From contig CANRER010000037.1 of the NCBI GenBank assembly GCA_947629615.1, positions 1 to 11,506 on the forward strand: a stretch of 11,506 nt of DNA, in the 5' to 3' direction. The translations under genes were made by a program, and so were the position numbers. This stretch comes from an uncultured Clostridia bacterium (GTDB taxonomy: Bacteria > Bacillota > Clostridia > UMGS1883). Positions 7,084 to 11,506 of this stretch are shown piece by piece. Each line of letters starts with the position of its first letter. Position 1 is the first letter of the stretch. The notes beneath the pieces are model-generated. The model saw nothing but the letters and a program-made list of their open reading frames with translations, was not told where the DNA came from and made no database searches.

Positions 7084-8838
7084 ATGCGTAGAACAAAAAT
7101 CGTCTGCACTCTCGGCCCTGCCACCGACGACCCTGCGGTTCTGAGGGATTTAATGCTGCGCGGCATGAACGTGGCGAGGCTGAACTTTTCACACGGAACT
7201 CACGAGGATCACCTCGTGCGCATGAACGCCGTGAAAAAGATGCGCGAGGAGCTTGATTTGCCCATCGCGATTATGCTCGACACGAAGGGCCCGGAAATCC
7301 GCGTAAAAACCTTTAAGGACGGCTGCGCCGAGCTTGTGACGGGCGGGCGGTATATCCTCACCACCGACGACGTGGAGGGCGACGCCGAGCGCGTCGGCAT
7401 AACCTACCCCGCGCTGCCCGACGAGCTTAAAATCGGCAGCCGTATTCTCATCGACGACGGTCTTATCGAGTTGGAGGTTCAAAGCATAAAAAAGCCCGAC
7501 ATCATATGCAAGGTCATCAACGGGGGCTTGCTGCGCAACCGAAAGAGCATTAATCTGCCCGACACGCACATCGAAATGCCCTATATGAACGACAGCGACA
7601 AGAGCGACATCGTTTTCGGCGTGGAGCAGGGCGTGGATTTCATCGCGGCGTCGTTTGTGCGCAACGCCTTTGACGTGCTTGAAATAAGAAAAATTCTTGA
7701 GGACTGCGGCGGCGACGATATTATGATAATCGCTAAAATCGAGAACCGCGAGGGCGTGAATAATATCGACGAAATAATGAACGTGGCCGACGGCGTGATG
7801 GTCGCCCGCGGCGATATGGGCGTTGAGATAGCAATGGAGGAGCTTCCCAGAATACAGAAAACGCTCATCAAAAAGTGCTGTGCGGCGGGCAAAATATCAA
7901 TAACCGCCACGCAGATGCTCGAATCCATGATAGTCAACCCCCGCCCCACAAGGGCCGAGGTGACAGATATTGCCAACGCTATTTACGACGGCACCAGCGC
8001 GATAATGCTCAGCGGCGAAACGGCCGCGGGCAAGCACCCTGTCGAGGCCGTCGCCACAATGGCGAAAATAGCCAAAACCACCGAGGAATCCATCGACTAC
8101 AAAACGCTGTTTGTGGAAAACGCGGTGGGCAGCGAAATCTAAATCACAAACGCCATCAGCCATGCCACCTGCACTACGGCGGTCGATCTCGGCGCGGCGG
8201 CGATAATCACCGTTACGCAGGCGGGCTACACCGCCCGAATGATAAGCAAGTTCCGCCCCTGCTGCCCGATTATCGCGCCGACGACAAGCGAGCGCAACTA
8301 CCGCCAGCTTGCACTTTCGTGGGGCATAATCCCCGCCAAAAGCAAGCTTTGCACCTCTATAGACGAGCTGTTCGATTACGCCGTGGACATCGCCAAGGCG
8401 ACCGGCGTAGTGGCCGACGGCGACGTTGTGGTGATAACCGGCGGCGCGCCCGTAGGCGTGAGCGGAACGACGAATATCCTAAAGGTTCACCTTGTGGGCG
8501 ACGTGCTTGTGCAGGGCGTCAGCACAAACAAGCTCAACGTGAGCGGCGAGCTGTTCGTAACCTCGAACCCCGAGGCCGACATGGCCGGCTTCCGCGACGG
8601 AATGATACTTTGCGTGCCTAAGACCACAAATTCAATGCTCCCGATAATAAAGCGCAGCGCGGGCATAATATGCGAGGAGGAGGGCGTGGGCTGCCACGCC
8701 GGCATCGTGGGCCTCGCTTTGGACATACCCGTGCTTGTCGGCGCGAAGAACGCCACCAAGCTGCTCAAAAGCGGCACCGTCGTCACCATCGACGGAACGC
8801 AGGGCACGGTTTACGGCGGAACTACCAAACTTATGTAA
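7084..8838 (+). pseudogene. pyk: Pyruvate kinase with C-terminal PEP-utiliser-like domain, interrupted by an in-frame TAA
   Basis: Pyruvate kinase transfers phosphate from PEP to ADP, the last step of glycolysis. Start ATG 7084 gives the canonical MRRTKIVCTLGPA; AGAGGAG (7066-7072) is 11 bases upstream, and the in-frame GTG at 7072 overlaps that site. Motifs: ARLNFSHG (31-38), LDTKGPEIR (65-73), IAKIENREG (216-224, K218), VARGDMGVE (240-248), ITATQMLESM (273-282) and LSGETAAGK (309-317). Codon 353 (8140-8142) is TAA. The same frame then resumes with ITNAISHATCTTAVDLGA and runs 231 codons through the C domain (VVVITGGAPVGVSGTTN) and a terminal domain with EEEGVGCHAGIVGLALDIP, ending at 8838. 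The total of 584 codons matches the 587-residue Geobacillus enzyme. No ribosome binding site follows the stop and the next in-frame ATG is 8239, so a separate C-terminal protein is unlikely. A single-base change in a sense codon, or a sequence error, explains it; TAA is used as a normal stop by other genes here. Confidence 0.9.
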
Positions 8839-8879
8839 ATTATTATAATTTTGGTATGGAAATTTGTGCATATTTATCA

Positions 8880-8908
8880 TTGACGTACAGAAAAACATAA
8901 TGTATAAT
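8880..8908 (+). promoter_or_regulatory. Sigma-A promoter for the SCP2-domain gene
   Basis: TTGACG (8880-8885), 17 bases, then perfect TATAAT (8903-8908). Start near 8915 leaves a leader of about 30 bases to ATG 8944. Just upstream, after the pyk stop, is a 15-base A/T-only palindrome (8837-8851) without a GC stem; it is not a terminator and its role, if any, is unknown. Confidence 0.85.
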
Positions 8909-8943
8909 TTATACTATCTTAAAGTGCATAGGAGGAATATCCA

Positions 8944-9456
8944 ATGACTTATCAGGAAATTTTTGAAACCGTTAAAAAGGCGCTTTCCAAGGCAAAGGCC
9001 AAGGCCGTGAGCGGCAATGTCGCTTTTGAATTTGACATTGTGGGCGAGGGCGAAGGCAAGTTTTATATCGAGGTCAAGGACGGCAACGTAAATATCGAGC
9101 CCTATAACTACTACGATAACGACGCCGTTCTCGAGGCCGACGCCGATACCTTCATCAAAATTGCCACCGGCGCTCTTAAGCCCGAAACGGCCTATGCCGA
9201 CGGCCAGCTTAAGATTGACGGCGACGTTGGCAAGGCGCTTGAGCTCAAGGCTCTTGTCGAGAGCGTTCCCGCCCCCAGAAAGAGAACCGTAAAGGCGGAG
9301 GACAAGCCCGCCGCCAAGGAAGCCAAGAAGCCCGCCGCGAAGAAGCCCGCGGCTAAAAAGGCCGAGCCCGAAAAGAAGGCCGCCGACGAGGCCGCTCCCG
9401 CCGAAAAGGAAGCTAAAAAGCCCGCCGCCAAGAAGGCTGCCGCCGCAAAGGCCTGA
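8944..9456 (+). CDS. SCP2 sterol-binding-fold protein with Lys/Ala/Pro-rich histone-H1-like tail
   Basis: The 170-residue protein has two parts. Residues 1-106 fit the SCP2 lipid-carrier fold: MTYQEIFETVKKAL, then FEFDIVGEGEGKFYIEVKDG, and the typical end ADTFIKIATGALKPETAYADG followed by LKIDGD. SCP2 folds have a hydrophobic pocket for lipids or fatty acyl groups; the bacterial ligand is generally unknown. Residues 108-170 are low-complexity K, A, P and E with repeated KKPAAKK, including a 27-base direct repeat (9319-9345 and 9409-9435, with a few synonymous changes). Such tails resemble bacterial histone-H1-like proteins and could bind DNA, RNA or acidic surfaces. No signal peptide, so cytoplasmic. 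AGGAGG (8930-8935) is eight bases before the ATG. It is a single-gene unit between its own promoter and terminator, and likely well expressed. Confidence 0.82.
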   Translation: MTYQEIFETVKKALSKAKAKAVSGNVAFEFDIVGEGEGKFYIEVKDGNVNIEPYNYYDNDAVLEADADTFIKIATGALKPETAYADGQLKIDGDVGKALELKALVESVPAPRKRTVKAEDKPAAKEAKKPAAKKPAAKKAEPEKKAADEAAPAEKEAKKPAAKKAAAAKA

Positions 9457-9487
9457 GCCCGGCAAAAATATACGAATAAGTGATGTT

Positions 9488-9522
9488 AAATCGGCGCACC
9501 GTTTTTGTGCGCCGATTTTTTT
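9488..9522 (+). terminator. Strong rho-independent terminator after the SCP2-domain gene
   Basis: A perfect 12-bp stem AAATCGGCGCAC / GTGCGCCGATTT (9488-9499 and 9507-9518) with a 7-base loop, running into a T-tract (9516-9522). It separates the SCP2 unit from the methionine-uptake operon promoters. Confidence 0.95.
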
Positions 9523-9533
9523 CAAAAAAGGTA

Positions 9534-9562
9534 TTGACAAACGGCGAAAACGGTAGTATAAT
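9534..9562 (+). promoter_or_regulatory. Upstream promoter P1 of the metQ operon (perfect consensus)
   Basis: TTGACA (9534-9539), 17 bases, TATAAT (9557-9562): exact consensus in both boxes and spacing. Start near 9569 would give a leader of about 125 bases. I looked for an S-box (SAM) riboswitch or T-box in that leader, as often controls met genes in Bacillota, and saw none. Confidence 0.88.
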
Positions 9563-9582
9563 AGCTTCAACCTATAGGAATA

Positions 9583-9649
9583 GTATGTTAAATGCGCGCC
9601 AAAAAAGCCTTGACAAAAAGAGTCGGCGGTGCTATAATTTTTAACATAC
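9583..9649. repeat. 10-bp inverted repeat spanning metQ promoter P2
   Basis: GTATGTTAAA (9583-9592) and its exact complement TTTAACATAC (9640-9649) lie 47 bases apart. The interval contains the whole of promoter P2, and the right arm covers its expected start site. A third copy of ATGTTAAA sits at 9483-9490, at the foot of the preceding terminator. Possible roles are a pair of operator half-sites, a long-loop RNA hairpin in P1 transcripts, or invertible ends; none is proven. Confidence 0.6.
9610..9638 (+). promoter_or_regulatory. Downstream promoter P2 of the metQ operon (perfect consensus)
   Basis: TTGACA (9610-9615), 17 bases, TATAAT (9633-9638): again an exact consensus, 76 bases after P1. 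Start near 9645 gives a leader of about 48 bases carrying a small hairpin GCGC-AAA-GCGC (9653-9663) and the metQ ribosome binding site. Confidence 0.88.
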
Positions 9650-9692
9650 ATAGCGCAAAGCGCGAAACATCTTTTGAAAGAAGGTAATCTGA

Positions 9693-10559
9693 ATGAAAAA
9701 CATCGCATCCAAGCTTATAGCCGCCGCGTCGGCGGCTGCTCTGCTCGCGTTTTCCGGCTGCTCCGGCAGCGGCGGCGGCAACGGCGGGCTTTCCATCGCC
9801 CTTCCCAACGACACCCCCAACGACGCGCGCGCCCTTTTGCTGCTTCAGGAGCAGGGCATAATCACCCTTGACCCCGAGGCCGGCATAACCGCGACCGTTA
9901 CGGACATCACCGATAACCCCAACGGCATCACGTTCAACGAGGTCGAGGCCGCGCAGCTCCCCAATGTTCTTCAGGACGTTGACTACGCCGTTATCAATTC
10001 CAACTACGCCATCGATGCCGGTATTAACCCCGTCGAGGACGCTCTCGCCATCGAAAGCTCCTCTTCCGCCTACGCGAATATACTCGCCGTTAAGGAGGGC
10101 AACGAGAACACCGATAAGATACTTGCCCTCAAGGCCGCCCTCGAAAGCAGCCGCGTGGCCGATTTCATCACCAAGGAGTACGGGGGCTCCGTTGTGAGCG
10201 TTGTCGAGAACCCCACCGACGGCTTTGACCCCTCCGTTGATTACGACGCTCTCGCGGGCGAGGTAATAACCGTCGCGGCTTCTCCCGCGCCCCACGCCGA
10301 AATACTCGCCGTCGCCAAGGAAATCCTCGCCGAAAAAGGCGTGGAGCTTGACGTCCGCGAATTTACCGACTACGTTCAGCCCAACAACGTTGTGGAAAGC
10401 GGCGAGATAGACGCCAACTACTTCCAGCACACTCCCTATCTTGACGACTTCAACAGTGAAAACGGCACTCATATCGTTTCCGTCGCCGCCATTCACGTTG
10501 AGCCGATGGGCGTTTACGGCGGCAAGCAGACCAGCCTCGACGCCGCTCTCGGCAAATAA
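9693..10559 (+). CDS. metQ: MetQ/NlpA-family methionine-binding lipoprotein with circularly permuted domain order
   Basis: MetQ lipoproteins capture methionine outside the membrane and pass it to the MetI-MetN transporter. Start ATG 9693 has GAAAGAAGG nine bases upstream. Residues 1-22 are a lipoprotein signal peptide with Cys23 after FSG, then a Ser/Gly linker. The remainder carries every family motif but in swapped order. Residues 33-171 are the usual C-terminal half: ALPNDTPNDARALLLLQ (36-52), EAAQLP (85-90), DYAVINSNYA (97-106), YANILAVKEGNE (127-138), FITKEYGG (158-165). A linker of about 18 residues follows (172-189). Residues 190-288 are the usual N-terminal half: ITVAASPAPHAEIL (192-205), FTDYVQPN (224-231), GEIDANYFQHTPYL (237-250), IHVEPMGVY (267-275), and SLDAALGK at the very end. 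In ordinary MetQ the SLDEL-type segment leads straight into the IPND segment; here those are the new C- and N-ends. Family membership is certain; the permutation is read directly from motif order. metN follows. Confidence 0.93.
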   Translation: MKNIASKLIAAASAAALLAFSGCSGSGGGNGGLSIALPNDTPNDARALLLLQEQGIITLDPEAGITATVTDITDNPNGITFNEVEAAQLPNVLQDVDYAVINSNYAIDAGINPVEDALAIESSSSAYANILAVKEGNENTDKILALKAALESSRVADFITKEYGGSVVSVVENPTDGFDPSVDYDALAGEVITVAASPAPHAEILAVAKEILAEKGVELDVREFTDYVQPNNVVESGEIDANYFQHTPYLDDFNSENGTHIVSVAAIHVEPMGVYGGKQTSLDAALGK

Positions 10560-10572
10560 ATTCAGCCGAAAT

Positions 10573-10595
10573 GCCGGCGGCCCAAAGCCGCCGGC
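10573..10595 (+). other. GC-rich hairpin between metQ and metN
   Basis: A perfect 9-bp stem GCCGGCGGC / GCCGCCGGC (10573-10581 and 10587-10595), loop CCAAA, with no T-tract behind it (GCTTTAGC follows). It sits 13 bases after the metQ stop. Hairpins here often protect the 3' end of the binding-protein mRNA so that it is made in excess of the transporter; it could also be a partial terminator. Confidence 0.7.
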
Positions 10596-10637
10596 GCTTT
10601 AGCACGGAAAAATGCTGTAACTATAGGTGAAACGCTT

Positions 10638-11506
<869 letters not shown>

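Noticed and set aside
8239..8838. A separate 199-residue protein starting at ATG 8239
   Set aside because: It is the in-frame C-terminal part of pyruvate kinase and has no ribosome binding site before that ATG.
8837..8851. A/T-only palindrome after pyk as a terminator
   Set aside because: The stem has no G-C pairs, so it could not stop transcription.
9585..9644. A 19-codon frame (MLNARQKSLDKKSRRCYNF) in the P1 leader, with AGGA upstream, as a leader peptide
   Set aside because: It overlaps promoter P2, shows no methionine run, and the ribosome binding site is weak; chance is the simpler explanation.
9563..9692. SAM (S-box) riboswitch or T-box upstream of metQ
   Set aside because: Neither the conserved S-box core nor a T-box sequence with terminator/antiterminator stems is visible in the short leader.

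Overview
All recognisable genes in this window lie on the + strand. The DNA is GC-rich by eye (not computed), with AT-rich intergenic gaps. Ribosome binding sites are of the AGGAGG type, promoters are close to the sigma-A consensus, and two genes appear to start with TTG. Pyruvate kinase carries the C-terminal PEP-utiliser-like domain typical of Bacillota. Together these suggest a Bacillota genome, probably an anaerobic clostridial gut-type lineage; the order or family is inference. I see no tRNA, rRNA, CRISPR, insertion sequence or phage gene. The longest stretch without a gene is about 236 bases (9457-9692), and it is filled with regulatory signals.

Layout. 1-650 is the 3' part of a class I DAHP synthase (entry to the shikimate pathway), closed by a strong terminator. 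Next is a promoter and a lone Wzz/CpsC-type polysaccharide chain-length protein (812-1507), followed by a hairpin. A tightly packed group follows: a cytoplasmic GH36 alpha-galactosidase, an abutting MATE-family exporter, and a four-base-overlapping membrane-anchored metallo-beta-lactamase-fold protein of the ComEC type with a C-terminal Ada-like zinc module. A strong promoter at 6096 then drives a membrane-anchored protein with an Asp-rich linker and an SH3 domain, and perhaps also the pyruvate kinase gene behind it. Pyruvate kinase is interrupted by an in-frame TAA at codon 353. After it comes a separately promoted small SCP2-fold protein with a Lys/Ala/Pro-rich, histone-H1-like tail, closed by a strong terminator.

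The last part is a methionine-uptake (Met ABC) operon. Two perfect consensus promoters in tandem, the second spanned by a 10-bp inverted repeat, precede a MetQ-type lipoprotein whose two halves are in the reverse of the family order: the signal peptide is joined to the usual C-terminal half, and the usual N-terminal half comes last. This looks like a natural circular permutation and is the most unusual thing in the window. The next gene, metN, lacks about 30 codons including the Walker A loop and is shifted out of frame at that point; it runs off the end of the window.

Two conserved genes (pyk and metN) are therefore broken as written. Whether these are real mutations or sequence/assembly errors cannot be decided from the sequence. 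The permuted metQ is different: it is a single continuous frame with several clean joints, which is hard to obtain by error.
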